Of a DNA stretch of 64,000 bases, positions 22,060 through 33,705 are shown piece by piece. Where the stretch lies: NCBI GenBank assembly GCA_964017045.1, contig OZ024794.1:23913359-23977358 (forward strand), read 5' to 3'. A program made the position numbers and the translations under genes. The notes beneath the pieces were generated by a model. The model was not told where the DNA came from. It did no database searches and worked only from the letters and a program-made list of their open reading frames with translations. Position 1 is the first letter of the stretch. Each line of letters opens with the position of its first letter. The DNA is from Omphiscola glabra. Taxonomy: Eukaryota > Mollusca > Gastropoda > Lymnaeidae.

Positions 22060-22625
22060 GTGTGAGAGAAAGAGACACCTGGGATGCTGACCCTATGTGA
22101 GAGATAGAGACACCTGGGATGCTGACCCTATGTGAGAGATAGAGACACCTGGGATGCTGACCCTATGTGAGAGAAAGAGACACCTGGGATGCTGACCCTA
22201 TGTGAGAGAAAGAGACGCCTGGGATGCTGACCCTATGTGAGAGATAGAGACACCTGGGATGCTGACCCTATGTGAGAGATAGAGACGCCTGGGATGCTGA
22301 CCATGTGTGAGAGATAGAGACGCCTGGTATGCTGACCCTATGTGAGAGATAGACACATGGGATGCTGACCCTATGTGAGAGAAAGATACGCCTGGGATGC
22401 TGACCCTATGTGAGAGAAAGAGACGCCTGGGGTGCTGACCCTATGTGAGAGAAAGAGACGCCTAGGGTGCTGACCCTGTGTGAGAGATAGAGACACCTGG
22501 GATGCTGACCCTATGTGAGAGATAGAGACGCCTGGGATTCTGACCCTATGTGAGAGATAGAGACGCCTGGTATGCTGACCCAATGTGAGATAAAGAGACG
22601 CCTGGGATGCTGACCCAATGTGAGA
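22060..22625. repeat. Minisatellite, 36 bp, about 16 copies
   Basis: The unit is cacctgggatgctgacccta plus tgtgagagatagagac. Copies are homogeneous, with gata/gaaa and cacct/cgcct variants. A 25-base poly-A run follows at 22668-22692. Confidence 0.97.
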
Positions 22626-22744
22626 TATGACAATTTTAGCAAATTTCAACATTTTGTGAAACCTTTCCAAAAAAAAAAAAAAAAAAAAAAAAGACAACAC
22701 AAAACATTTTGAACTTTTTTGGCGTTACAAAATCCTGGCTAACT

Positions 22745-23070
22745 TAGAAACCAACGCCTTGTTGGTATGCCAGATAACCCACGTAGCAGGTAAACAAGAC
22801 CATGTTGGTATGCCAGATAACCCACGTAGCAGGTAGACAATGTCATGTTGGTATGCCAGATAACACACGTAACTGGTGGACAAGGCCATTTTGGGATGCC
22901 AGATAACCCACGTAGCAGGTGGACAAGGCCATGTTGGTGTACCAGATAAGACACGTAACAGGTGGACAAGGCCATGTTGATGTACCAGATAACACACATA
23001 ACAGGTGGACAAGGCCATGTTGGTGTACCAGATTACACACGTAACAGGTGGACAAGGCGAATGAATTCAC
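22745..23070. repeat. Minisatellite, 43-44 bp, about 7.5 copies
   Basis: The unit is ggtggacaaggccatgttgg plus tgtaccagataacacacgtaaca. Overlapping minus-strand frames are translations of this array. Confidence 0.95.
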
Positions 23071-23344
23071 GTGATAGATTGAGAAGGCCACACTACGGTA
23101 TCATGCATTTCTGATGTCCAAATAATCGCGTCGGTTTGTCTCTCCTTTCATCACGCGACACACCTGCAGCATGAAGGAGACAAACTATCGTGTCACGACA
23201 CGGTTTGGAAAGCTCCTGCCTATATATTCTTCTCATGGACAATGATCTATTTTTCTGACACTTAGAACATCGGATGTGACCTAAACGCCACCATGGCATC
23301 TCTAGCACCTTTTTGGATTAATGCCAAAGGCATAAATCGTGAGC

Positions 23345-23465
23345 TTGTTGACATTGCCTTGACAATGCATTGACATTGCCTTGACATTGCATCGACATTG
23401 TCTTGACATTGCCTTGACATTGTCTTGACATTGCATTTACATTGCCTTGACAGTGCCTTGACAAA
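23345..23465. repeat. 12-bp tandem repeat (ttgacattgcct), about 10 copies
   Basis: Imperfect units of gccttgacattg. A (TA)n microsatellite follows at about 23480-23500. Confidence 0.9.
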
Positions 23466-23727
23466 AAATAAATAAATAAATATATATATATATATATATA
23501 AAATTAACCACTAGAGTTGAATGGTAATCGTCGACTGCAATACAATTGACTAATTACCGATTTAAAATAAAATAAATAAAAAATATCCGTTACAGTTTTG
23601 AAGTCTGATAAAAGGAAAAAAATAATAATTCTGCCAACGGCCCCTGATGCAACGGGAGAATTGTCAAAAGGTTTGTAAAACTGAAAAGTTTGGGAAACGC
23701 TGGTGTGACGGCTATCTTCTAAGACCT

Positions 23728-24070
23728 AGCACTATCCATTCTAGCACTATCCATTCTAGCACTATCATTTCTAGCACTATCCATTCTAGCTTATCCATTC
23801 TTCCACTATCCATTCTAGCACTATCCATTCTAGCACTATCCATTCTTCCACTATCCATTCTAGCACTATCCATTCTAGCACTATCCATTCTAGCCCAATC
23901 CATTCTAGCCCTATCCATTCTAGCACTATCCATTCTTCCACTATCCATTCTAGCACTATCCATTCTAGCACTATCCATTCTAGCACTATCCATTCTTCCA
24001 CTATCCATTCTAGCCCTATCCATTCTAGCACTATCCATTCTAGCACTCTCCATTCTAGCACTATCTATTT
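23728..24070. repeat. Minisatellite, 15 bp, about 23 copies
   Basis: The unit is ccattctagcactat, with variants cttccac, agcccta and agcccaa. Because 15 is a multiple of three, three frames stay open on the two strands (LALSI, MDSAR and EWIVL repeats). These are not called as genes. Confidence 0.97.
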
Positions 24071-24074
24071 GCTG

Positions 24075-24250
24075 CCCTCTTAGATACTACTTCTCCGCTA
24101 AAATTTTATTATGTTTTCTCTGTTTGTTCGCTGACGACGGCTTCCTGTCGACACGTTCGTCGTTTGTTGCTTTCCTTTTTTCATGTTTAACCTTACTTTG
24201 TTTTACTAATTTCCTATTGTGCTAACCTGATTGCAGCCTCTCCCGTTATT
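24075..24250 (+). mobile_element. Single-arm copy of the fold-back repeat at 34.2 kb
   Basis: The words tagatactacttctccgcta, gtttgttcgctgacgacggc, cctgtcgacacgttcgtcg, ttgctttcctttttt and aacctgattgcagcctctcc recur, partly inverted, at 34155-34480. Confidence 0.65.
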
Positions 24251-24924
24251 AATCTTCTAAGAGTGTGTGGGGAGCGGGAGGGGAAGGAATGACCGTTTAA
24301 CGTGATTTTATGAAGGTGACGGCCGCTGAGAATCGGTCACGCCGTTTACATTGTAAACTACTTTAAGAAGAAAATCCAATCTTTTCATCACAGGTGGTCG
24401 TGTGCAGTTTCTCTTCTTCTGAAAAATAATGCGCTGTTAAACATTTATTTTAAGTCAGATAACCATCACTGCCCGAAATCTTCAGAGGGCCCTTGCAGGT
24501 CTGAAATGTACACAGCACAACGTAAACATGGATATATATATATATATATTTACACATGTGATTTATCTTCTGGTCCACCCAGAAACCCGCCATAGCCCCC
24601 CCCCCCCCCTTTTAGCGTGTCACGACGATGCTCTAAATGTGTTTATAGTTCCAGGGCACGGCTAGGTTAGTGCGCCAGGGGGGATGAAAGCGTTGACTTG
24701 GTCCTTCTCTGTAAACAGGACGTCACTTCCTGTCATAAACCCTTTCTTGTTTGTTGCTGACGGACGAGATTAATAGTTTGAACACTGGACAACAGAACTT
24801 GTTAGGGCAGCTTGAATGAAAATATGTGAAAACTAAATGACACCTGTACTTTAAAGCAAATTGGAACTGATTTTAACTGATAGTGTTACGAAGGTTTTGC
24901 TGGATTGAACTAAAATTTTTAAAT
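24251..24924. other. No recognised gene or element
   Basis: Holds a (TA)n run near 24532-24550 and a poly-C run near 24597-24609. No coding signal is seen. Confidence 0.45.
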
Positions 24925-25275
24925 GACTTTGTCTGAGAGTGTAACTGATTTAGCCTGAAAGGGTAAAGGATTTTGTCTGAAATAGTACAGGATTTAGTCT
25001 GAAAGAGTAACTGATTGACTGAAGGGGTAAATTATTTTGTTTGAAAGTGTGACTGATTTGTCTGAAAGTTTAAAGGATTTGTCTGAAAGGGAAATGATTT
25101 GAGTGAGAGGGTAAATCATTGTGTCTGAAAGGGTGAATAGTTTTTTCTGAATGTGTCACCGATTTTGTTTGAAAGTGCAAAGGTTTTGTCTAAAAGTATA
25201 ACTGATATTGTCTAAAAGTGTAAATGAGTTGTCTGAAAGTGTAAATAATTTGTCTGAAAGTGTAACTGATATGGC
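24925..25275. repeat. Degenerate tandem repeat, about 18-24 bp
   Basis: Roughly 16 units resembling gtctgaaagtgtaactgatt, with many substitutions and length differences. An old array. Confidence 0.85.
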
Positions 25276-25639
25276 CTGACAGTTTACGGAAGGTTAGAGG
25301 TAAAGACGAGATGTGAGGGTCGTGAAATGCTTTATGTGACAAAATTCCTTCTTTCATTGATACAATAAACAGATGGAATTTTAATTTCTTAGTTTTCGTG
25401 ACTTAAAATCACAATATCCCTTGTCTTTAATAACATAAGACCTGCTCTTCACCATTTTAACGTAGCTCTACCAAACCTTTTTCAGGGGGAGGTCACAAAA
25501 TAATGAAACAAAACCACAAACTATCTGAAAATAATTTGACCGACAATGCGAGTACCTTTTATTATACTAGAATAAAAAAACAATTTACCAAGAAGATACC
25601 TTTCTCTTTGGTGGACTTGTATGATGTTCCGCGATTGGT

Positions 25640-25765
25640 CTATACAACCTAAACATGAGGATGAGTCTACACACAACGATGTGTCTAAACATGAGGATGT
25701 ATCAACATATGAAGATGTGTCTACATATAAGGATTTGTCTACACATCAGAATGTCAAGTCTATTT
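25640..25765. repeat. Degenerate 18-bp tandem repeat, about 7 copies
   Basis: Units resemble acatgaggatgtgtctac. The small forward frame at 25621-25809 is this array. Confidence 0.8.
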
Positions 25766-26044
25766 ATAACGATTTAATATGCGAGATCTGCCGAAATTAC
25801 GTAATATAATAGATTTATCACACACCACAACTCAAAGGAATTCTATATAATTCCTGTTGAGTGTTTTGGTAAAATGCACTCTTAAGTCTGTGCAATTGTA
25901 CAGAAAAGAATTAACTTAACGTTAGTGGCCATCGCCATCAGACACTTTTAATTACGACCAACGCTAATAATTGTAAATAATTAATAGCAGTAAGTAATCA
26001 AGGGAAGAAACTGGGAACATCAACAACAATATTGATACAATCAC

Positions 26045-26290
26045 TTATACAGGGGTGGTGGTGGGGATACAGGGGGGTAGGGGATACAGGGGGGTGGTGG
26101 GGATACAGGGGGGTAGGGGATACAGGGGGGTAGGGGATACAGGGGGGGTGGTGGGGATACAGGGGGTAGGGGATACAGGGGGGTAGGGGATACAGGGGGG
26201 TAGGGGATACAGGGGGGGTGGTGGGGATACAGGGGGTAGGGGATACAGGGGGGGTTGGTGGGGATACAGGGGGGTAGGGGATACATTGGG
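26045..26290. repeat. G-rich 17-bp minisatellite
   Basis: About 14 units of ggggatacaggggggta, with ggtggt variants. The plus strand is a dense series of G-runs of 4-7, so G-quadruplex formation is possible. The minus-strand P/Y-rich frame is an artefact of the unit. Confidence 0.95.
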
Positions 26291-26522
26291 GGTGTCTTCT
26301 AGTACACTATTACAGACACTACTTCTGATAGCGATTTGTTAACAACATCTATCTCTTGGCGAAATAAAACAAAATACAGATACCAGCCCCACCCCCCCCC
26401 CCAAAAAAAAATTTAAAAAAATTAAGACCAACAACGACAACAACAAACTTGCAAATAATTTTAACAGATGCAAACAAAGAAATGCAAACATTCAACGATT
26501 TCACTGATGTACTAATTGAAAA

Positions 26523-26780
26523 CATCGCCTTGACTGAATTTCAACAGACAATTTTTTAAATGAATTTCAACAAAATCGCCTTGACTGAATTTCAACAAAC
26601 ATCGCCTTGACTGAATTTCAACAGACAATTTTTTAAATGAATTTCAACAAAATCGCCTTGACTGAATTTCAACAAACATCGCCTTGACTGAATTTCAACA
26701 GACAATTTTTTAAATGAATTTCAACAAAATCGCCTTGACTGAATTTCAACAAACATCGCCTTGACTGAATTTCAACAAAC
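26523..26780. repeat. Higher-order tandem repeat, 77 bp, about 3 copies
   Basis: Each unit combines two tcgccttgactgaatttcaa segments and one gacaattttttaaatgaatt segment. The latter looks like a diverged version of the former. The three 77-bp units are nearly identical. Confidence 0.93.
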
Positions 26781-27714
26781 GGCGATTATAAAAAAGAAAA
26801 ATCATTACAAAACGAATGCATCGATTCCCGTATAATTATGATTGACAAAAGATTGGCCGAAGTCTGAGGATGTTTAAGTGTTTTAGGGAAATTAGGTATT
26901 AGCGCTATCGGCTAATCTGAATGCCTCATACTAGTGCTTCATTGACTCAGTCACGGCAGCTATGCACAACCTAGTTTATAGGCAGTAGCTCAAACTAGAT
27001 TAACTGGATTAACCAGATTAACTTGCTGGCAGTCTCACGCTAAAACACAATCAATTAAAGACCCTGCAGGTGTGCGAAAAACGTAACGCTATGTAAGAAT
27101 TTTAGTTTTACTTTAAAAATGCCTTTTGCGGGTTTACAAAAATGATTAAAGAAATAGATTTAATTATGATTTCATTTACATTAACTGACTCAATCTGCTT
27201 TGAGGCAGATCTAGCTTTACCGTATTTAAGGACTATGCGCACAGGAAATCAACCGAATTCTGCGAAGCGAAACAATCCGAAATTGATCAGTTCCCCCCTT
27301 TTCTTAACTCAAAAAATCAAATTTACACATAATCCTGTTTTCCATGTATTGTACTCGACTGTCGAGCAAAGACCTGCCATTCCCAGGGGCGTGGGGAGCA
27401 ATAATTTTCCCCGTCTCTTCTTTTCCTGAAAATCATAGTTTCATATCAACCCATAATTATCTCTTGTCAGCTCGCTTGTAAACATGGCCCGTGGTGAATA
27501 ACATGCTGTGGTTATAGCATTACATTTTTAAAAAAGAATGTTTGTTTTGTAAGGGAAGCCAAGTCGGAAAAATTAATGACAAACGCTTGTTTTCGTGCTA
27601 TTTTGTCGCATGCCTGTAGACAAGTCAAACTGGATGAGCTTAAGTGCCCTGTTGTTGTCCTGACCTTGAACAGAACATTTCAATACGCCTATCATGTTAC
27701 AGCTCCAAAACGTA

Positions 27715-28265
27715 ACTCATCCATCAATCCCTGTGGCGCTACAGCGTATGTAGGATTTTGGCCTGCCTCACCACTTCCTTCCACTCAGACCTTTCATCCA
27801 TCCTTGTGGCGCTACAGCGTATGTAGGATTTTGGCCTGCCTCACCACTTCCTTCCACTCAGACCTTTCATCCATCCCTGTGGCACTAAAGCATATGTAGG
27901 ACTTTGGCCTCACCACTTCCTTCCACTCAGACCTTTCATCCATCCCTGTGGCACTAAAGCATATGTAGGACTTTGGCCTCACCACTTCCTTCCACTCAGA
28001 CATTCCATCCATCCCTGTGGCGCTACAGCGTATGTAGGATTTTGGCCTGCCTCACCACTTCCTTCCACTCAGACCTTTCATCCATCCCTGTGGCGCTACA
28101 GCGTATGTAGGACTTTGGCCTGCCTCACCACTTCCTTCCACTCAGACCTTTCATCCATCCCTGTGGCACTAAAGCATATGTAGGACTTTGGCCTCACCAC
28201 TTCCTTCCACTCAGACATTTCATCCCTCCCTGTGGCGCTAAAGCATATGTAGAACTTTGGCCTGC
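27715..28265. repeat. Minisatellite, 68-73 bp, about 8 copies
   Basis: The unit is ccatccctgtggcgctacag plus cgtatgtaggattttggcct, gcctcaccacttccttccac and tcagacctttcat. A 68-bp variant lacks gcctg. Subtypes alternate (gcgctacagcg and gcactaaagca). The array merges at its right into a unique segment (28266-28440) that looks like the continuation of the founder sequence. Confidence 0.95.
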
Positions 28266-29004
28266 CTCACCACATCTTTTCACTCAGAACTAACTGATCT
28301 ACCTAGCCGTAGATCTTTTCCCACATCATCCGTCCATCTACGCCTAGGTCTGCCTATGAGCCGTTTTTCTCTGGAGTTTTGGTGGTTCACCCCACTTCAC
28401 TCCTCTTTCATTTGGCATTCTTTATAAGTATCCCGCCCAGGGTAGCCTGTCCTTTTTAAACTTTCTGCTAATAGCGTGCGATCCTGATATAGACTGTACA
28501 ATTCCTGGTTGGTTTGTATTCTCCATCCTTTTTGTTGGTCTGTATATTTTCCGGAGTACTTTTCTCTCCCATATATTTAATAGGTTTCCTCCCGGGTTTG
28601 CTAAACTTACAAACTAAACAAAGATATTTTAAAATGTTGTCAATGCTTTCAGTTTTATATAATAACTTATTATGTTTAATCATCTAATTTTGATAAAACC
28701 AGCAATCATCAAACTTTTTTTCGCAGTGGTTGGATAACTGACAATATGACGAGTGCGGGCACTATAGTCGTTATGTACAATACTTGCAAGCCAGAACGAA
28801 AACTTTGGGGGGAAAAATGGAAACTTAAGTTTAGCATTCCAGGTTAATCAAAGGTGAGTGGCGTGCAATGTATAAAAACAAAGGCAACCAACATATTTAT
28901 TTACTTTAAAAAGATTTCAAAGAAGGCGACGCTAGCAAAAAAGATAGTTACATCAGACCTAGTGCACACATATTCGAATCTCACAAGCTAAGCAGCAAGA
29001 AAGG
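28266..29004. other. No recognised gene
   Basis: The first 170 bp continue the repeat unit as single-copy sequence (ccgtccatctacgcctaggt…). The rest is AT-rich with no signal. Confidence 0.45.
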
Positions 29005-29660
29005 TTAATGATATTTGTGACACTGACATTTGGCTAGCAACATGTCACTAATGTTTGGTTTGTAATGTCGTATCAAATCAAGAGAATTGCTTTCAAATGT
29101 TCCTCAGTCAATATCGTTCGATGTGATAACTTCACATACTTCAATTTTTGAAAATGTTTGCTTATAGTCATAAGTTGTTCCAAAAACTGATGCCATACCA
29201 GCGGCAAAGTTCTTCAGTTTTGGAAACTCAAAATCAGGTGAGCAGAGGTAACATTGAACAAGTTTTCCGTCTCTGTGCGTCTCTTTCAACAAGTCATTTA
29301 CTTGCAATTGCTCTAATTGTAGTTCAACAGGCACATGATCAGGGTTAAAATCAAACGGCTTCTGGAACAGAAGAATGCCACTCTCAGTTCTGTCAATATC
29401 GGAAAATCTCCCCAAAAATGCTTTTACAAGTCGCGAATAATTTTTTTTGGGAAAATCGAAGTTTACATCTTTGGCGAATGTAGCGAAAAATTCTTTGAAA
29501 AAGTGAAAATGAGAACAAGTTTCTCCTTCCAGTTGTGCTTCAAACAATGACAACTTTCTCCGAAATCCTTTGATGCTCCTGTAGAGATCACAGATGAGGT
29601 TCTCCTTTCCCTGAAGTTTCAATTTTTTTTAAAAATTCATGTGTCAATCAGCGCTTTTTT
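29005..29660 (-). pseudogene. Decayed hAT-type transposase C-terminal region
   Basis: The main minus-strand frame (29104-29622) encodes LKLQGKENLICDLY, then IKGFRRKLSLFEAQL, then FGTTYDYKQTFSKIE near the end. This is the pattern of the C-terminal region of hAT transposases and domesticated relatives (the GTF2IRD2-like, ZBED and SCAND3 group), where FGS/TTYxCEQTFSxMK precedes SRLTDEHL. The match continues in a second frame, RTILTEEHLKAILLI (29073-29120), and a third, KPNISDMLLAKCQCHKYH followed by stop (29005-29061). At least two frameshifts have therefore accumulated. Upstream, HMN.(stop)KKLKLQ near 29622-29645 shows a further stop. The N-terminal BED finger and catalytic part are not present. 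This is a dead fragment. Confidence 0.85.
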
Positions 29661-30665
29661 TCAATGCATTGCTGTATGACGTAATTTTGTTACATAATTG
29701 CTTCGTTCGGCGAAGCGCGGTGATTACGATTTTTAACATCTCCGTAATTTTTCACACACTCCTCTTCCTTTCATCCTTTTACAGTTTGTGTTAGTTATCA
29801 GGCTGCAATATATTAGCGGGATCAGGCTTTATGGTTTTGATTCTGATTTTTCTTTTAAACCAGCTTTTCCATAAACAAAAATGCTCAAGTTATTTGATAG
29901 GTTTTTTTTTTAAAATGATGTCGTCATTTGTTAATTTATCCTTATTTAAATACATATTGTTTTACGCTGATCTGACTTCGAATTTGAACCATTGTACATT
30001 TCACCAGTAAATTTATTTTCACCGAAACAGATTGTGATAATGTGATCTGTATGTCCACTAGTTATAGCTAAATTAATATCTATAGCAAATACACGTCTGC
30101 AAACAAAGTGACCGCAGATTGCAAAATAAACGTCAGTCTTCTACTTTTAGAAGTTAACTTTTTTTGACGTCAGCTTAACTCGATCCCACAAGGGAGTGTG
30201 ATGCCAGTATTTATTGTCTGCATTATAATTATATATACTGTATGTTTATTTATTTACTATTAAGAGACAGTCTTGTACGATGTTAGGATTTCGATGGTAA
30301 ACAGGTCTGCAAAAAACAAGAAAATCTAGATAAAATAATTTAAAATGGAAATGGTAAATTTAGGGTGCATAGCATCCAGTAGGTTTCCGCCCGTTTCAAG
30401 ATTCCTTTGATCTAAACATAATATTTGAAGTTAAATTGTATAAAGAAAGTCTCGTGCTCCGGATCCGGCCCGCGGGCCGTAGTTTAGTGAACCCTGCTTT
30501 AAAACTTTGTAACAAATTTTACCTAAAATTATTACAAAACGTTCAAGCAGGCGAGCATATTTGTTCTTCAAGTAGGCATATTTTTTCTACGTGTGGGCAT
30601 AGTTTTTCTACAAATAGAAATATTTACATATGTTTGTAGCAAAACAATAAATATCTGGCTTCTTC
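29661..30665. other. No recognised gene; possible lone hAT end
   Basis: AT-rich. At 30460-30496 the sequence ggcccgcgggccgtagttta…accctg resembles the right end of a hAT MITE, but I cannot find its partner end or an 8-bp duplication, so I leave it uncalled. Confidence 0.4.
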
Positions 30666-31000
30666 TTCTTCTGTATTTGAAGGGCCGACGATCAATGTAT
30701 TAATCATTCTGGCTCCTATGTTTTGAGGACCCACGATCAATGTATTAATCATTCTGGCTCCTATGTTTTGAGGACCCACGATCAATGTATTAATCATTCT
30801 GGCTCCTATGTTTTGAGGACCCACGATCAATGTATTAATCATTCTGGCTCCTATGTTTTGAGGACTCACGATCAATGTATTAATCATTCTGGCTCCTATG
30901 TTTTGAGGACCCACGATCAATGTATTAATCATTCTGGCTACTATGTTTTGAGGACCCACGATCAATGTATTAATCATTCTGGCTCCTATGTATGTTGAGG
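30666..31000 (-). repeat. 45-bp array derived from a LINE/SINE 3' tail (7 copies)
   Basis: The plus-strand unit is acgatcaatgtattaatcat plus tctggctcctatgttttgag and gaccc. It is nearly invariant (one gactc, one gctact). The same sequence occurs once at the 3' ends of the elements at 48237-48443 and 53288-53552 (ggagcca..atgatcaata, aattgatcg.gggnccct). The array is therefore an amplified retroelement tail directly attached to the LINE fragment at 31001-31214. Confidence 0.95.
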
Positions 31001-31073
31001 GGCTTCGCAATGTTTCTGTGCCTGGTATTGACGACGATATTTCACTGGTTGCGAGGGCTACACAGCGAGTGTA

Positions 31074-31214
31074 TCAGGAACTTGGGGTTGGAAGGCCTGA
31101 GGCAATAGACGCAAACGTGTCTAGTGTTTTCGCCTCAACTGTTCCTTTTGGAATCTTGTTCCAGTCCCTGATTGTCTTTGGCAGGAATGAGCTTTCCTGT
31201 ACTGTGTTCCAATT
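31074..31214 (-). pseudogene. C-terminal end of a second LINE reverse transcriptase
   Basis: The minus strand from 31214 to the TGA at 31076-31074 reads 46 codons, including SSFLPKTIRDWNKIPKGTVE and KTLDTFASIASGLPTP. The P-R/K-T-I-R-D-W-N-x-L/I-P pattern is the familiar C-terminus of CR1/L2/Jockey-like LINE ORF2 proteins. A TAA immediately upstream and the loss of homology there fit a 5'-truncated insertion. The 3' UTR (31001-31073) continues to the tail that forms the 45-bp array. The same last 21 codons (VEATTLDSFASIASGLPTPSA, stop) recur at 53361-53426. Confidence 0.8.
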
Positions 31215-31218
31215 TTAG

Positions 31219-32669
31219 AAAAAAACAACCTAATATTTTCATCTCATACAGGATTTCATAAAAAGTTAAATCCCAGGCTTTGTCCAACATACATTCCACC
31301 TGATGGATGGGCTACCGTTATACGAGATGTTGGAATAATAAATCTGACATGTTGTGATTTTGAAATCCAACAGACCTCCCTCCACCCCAACCTCTGACAT
31401 TTACGTTTTTTCAATTTCAATGATTGAAGGCGCTAAGCTAAGCCATAAAGTGGGTCATTGAAAATATTTTAATCTGCCAACGTGTCTGCGATCAGGTTAT
31501 ATTTTTCTGTATACTCTTTCGGATCATGTTTGCATTCATTGTTTCGACATTCATAGATTGTCTTGTTGCGTCATATGCCCGGAGCAGTACCGAGTACTGT
31601 CTAAATTAGATTCGCAGTCCTAAATAATTTTTTGTTGCATCATTTCTACAAACCCTGGCCCTATCTCATTTAAGAAGTATGTGGATTCAGATGATGGTGA
31701 TGATGGTAGCAGTAGTTCACCCCCTTGAGTAATGGCTACTACAGTTTGTTATTAGAGCCCATGATATGATGACGGTGACAGCCACAAGTCATCCTCTATT
31801 ACCGGCGACTGGTTTTCTATTACGAATTGTTTATTACCCCCAAGGGATGATGACAACCGATCTCAATGACAGAACCATGACAATGTATGATCGTCGTTTT
31901 ATTTACTGTTACAGTGTCACACGTCACACGTAACTACGTCAGCCATGGCCTGCTGGCGGCCGTTATTTGATGAAGACAGATTTGAGACATTATGTCAATG
32001 ACAAACCGACAGGAATGACAGGGGGAAAAAGCCAGGAGGCTGATTTAATGGGTATATCACGAAGTAGAAGATAAAAGTTTGGAATTTCAGATGAAGACAG
32101 GAGAAAGAACAATTGTCTTACAGTAAGAAGCATATACAGAGAAGAGGTTAAATGGGTTCATTCTCCAAACATTTGTTACACCCCGGTTCACAAAAATATA
32201 TTTAAAATGTTAAACTTTTATTGTAACTACGACATAATTTTGAGTCATCTGGTTGGGCTTGTTTCTCGCCAATGTACCATTATAATTTTCTTAAACATAC
32301 GGAGCAAAACAAATTTTATCTTTTTTTCTATACTCTTTGCAAACTTTGAGAATCCAGAAGTGAAGATTATGGGAAGCCAACTGGAATGGATGAAGAGAAG
32401 CGAAATCCTTATAGCAAATCGAGCATTGCGGAATCCCGGAGGAGACCAGCAGTCAATGTTCTCCAGCGGGAAGTGCAGACGAGAGTTCCACTTCAGGACC
32501 ATCCTCATATGCCATTCGCAAAAGTGCAAATTATGCAGAAGCTGCACCACAGTGCCGGTGCTATGGGGTTGCGGGGCCTTGGTCAAATTAACGTTTGACA
32601 TTACATTGCGATAAAAAATGAATAATACACGTCATAGTTATACTGAGCCTTAGTGGTCATAATGGGACA
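31219..32669. other. No recognised gene
   Basis: Frames of 118-135 codons overlap on both strands near 32207-32614, but none has a recognisable domain or splice context. I treat them as chance. Confidence 0.45.
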
Positions 32670-32830
32670 CGGCAAAATATTCAAACTGCTGATTGACACA
32701 CTTCCCGTCAACCTATCTAGCTGAAACTCGACACATAGACTCGCTGCCGATGACAACACAATCTATCAAATTTTCAGTATTTGTTAGCTTTCTTAGTTCC
32801 CACAGTTTCTTTTATAAGTTTTTTTTTTTT
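32670..32830 (+). mobile_element. Dispersed repeat family A, copy 5 (partial)
   Basis: It contains cacttcccgtcaacctatct, agctgaaactcgacacatag, actcgctgccgatgacaaca and tctatcaaattttcag. The 5' and 3' parts are missing. Confidence 0.75.
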
Positions 32831-33019
32831 TTTAATTTCTAGAATAAATTGTTGAAATGCCTGAGCTGAATAATTGTATTCTTGGCTCGGTATTTACTAA
32901 TCTCATGGTTAATTATTTCCGCAAAACAAAAAGACACAAAAAAAATTTGCAAATGTAGACAATAGAAAAATTCATTTTGTGCCGTAACATAGCAGCCAAT
33001 TAAACGCTAATTTCTCGTC

Positions 33020-33705
33020 TCTAGATTCATGTTCAAACTGCCCCTTTCTTCGTGCATGTCTTTTGTCTCGTCTCTTAGATTCATTATCAAACTGCCCCTT
33101 TCATCGGGCGCCTCTTTCGTCTCATCTCTTAGATTCATTTTCAAACTGCCCCTTTCTTACTGTGTCTATTTTGTCTCGTCTCTTAGATTCATTTTCAAAC
33201 TGCCCCTTTCTTCGGGCGCCTCTTTTGTCTCGTCTCTTAGATTCATTTTCAAACTGCCCCTTTCATCGGGTGCCTCGTTTGTCTCGTCTCTTAGATTCAT
33301 TTTCAAACTGCCCCTTTCATCGGGTGCCTCGTTTGTCTCGTCTCTTAGATTCATTTTCAAACTGCCCCTTTCATCGGGCGCCTCGTTTGTCTCGTCTCTT
33401 AGATTCATTTTCAAACTGCCCCTTTCTTTGGGCGCCTCTTTTGTCTCGTCTCTTAGATTCATTTTCAAACTGCCCCTTTCTTCGGGCGCCTCTTTTGTCT
33501 CGTCTCTTAGATTCATTTTCAAACTGCCCCTTTCTTCGGGCGCCTCTTTTGTCTCGTCTCTTAGATTCATTTTCAAACTGCCCCTTTCATCGGGCGCCTC
33601 GTTTGTCTCGTCTCTTAGATTCATCTTCAAACTACCCCTTTCTTCGGGCGCCTCTTTTGTCTCGTCTCTTAGATTCTTTTTCAAACTGCCCCTTTCTTCG
33701 CCTAA
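33020..33705. repeat. Minisatellite, 54 bp, about 12.7 copies
   Basis: The unit is cccctttcttcgggcgcctc plus ttttgtctcgtctcttagat and tcattttcaaactg. The first copy (33028) is diverged and the last runs into unique sequence. With a 54-bp period, two plus-strand frames and one minus-strand frame stay open for over 170 codons. They are translations of the array and share no domain. Confidence 0.97.

Noticed and set aside
23647..24225. 192-codon forward frame with ILALS repeats
   Set aside because: It is the 15-bp array in one register. The opposite strand gives two more open registers, as expected for a stop-free unit.
30445..30496. Lone hAT-like end ggcccgcgggccgtag…accctg
   Set aside because: No opposite terminus or 8-bp duplication found, so not annotated as an element.
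30723..30998. Open frames on both strands (GPQNIGARMINTLIV and HDQCINHSGSYVL repeats)
   Set aside because: They are the 45-bp tail array read in different registers. The real origin is a LINE/SINE 3' end.
32207..32614. Overlapping frames of 135 and 118 codons on opposite strands
   Set aside because: Mutually overlapping, no motif, no splice context. Chance frames.
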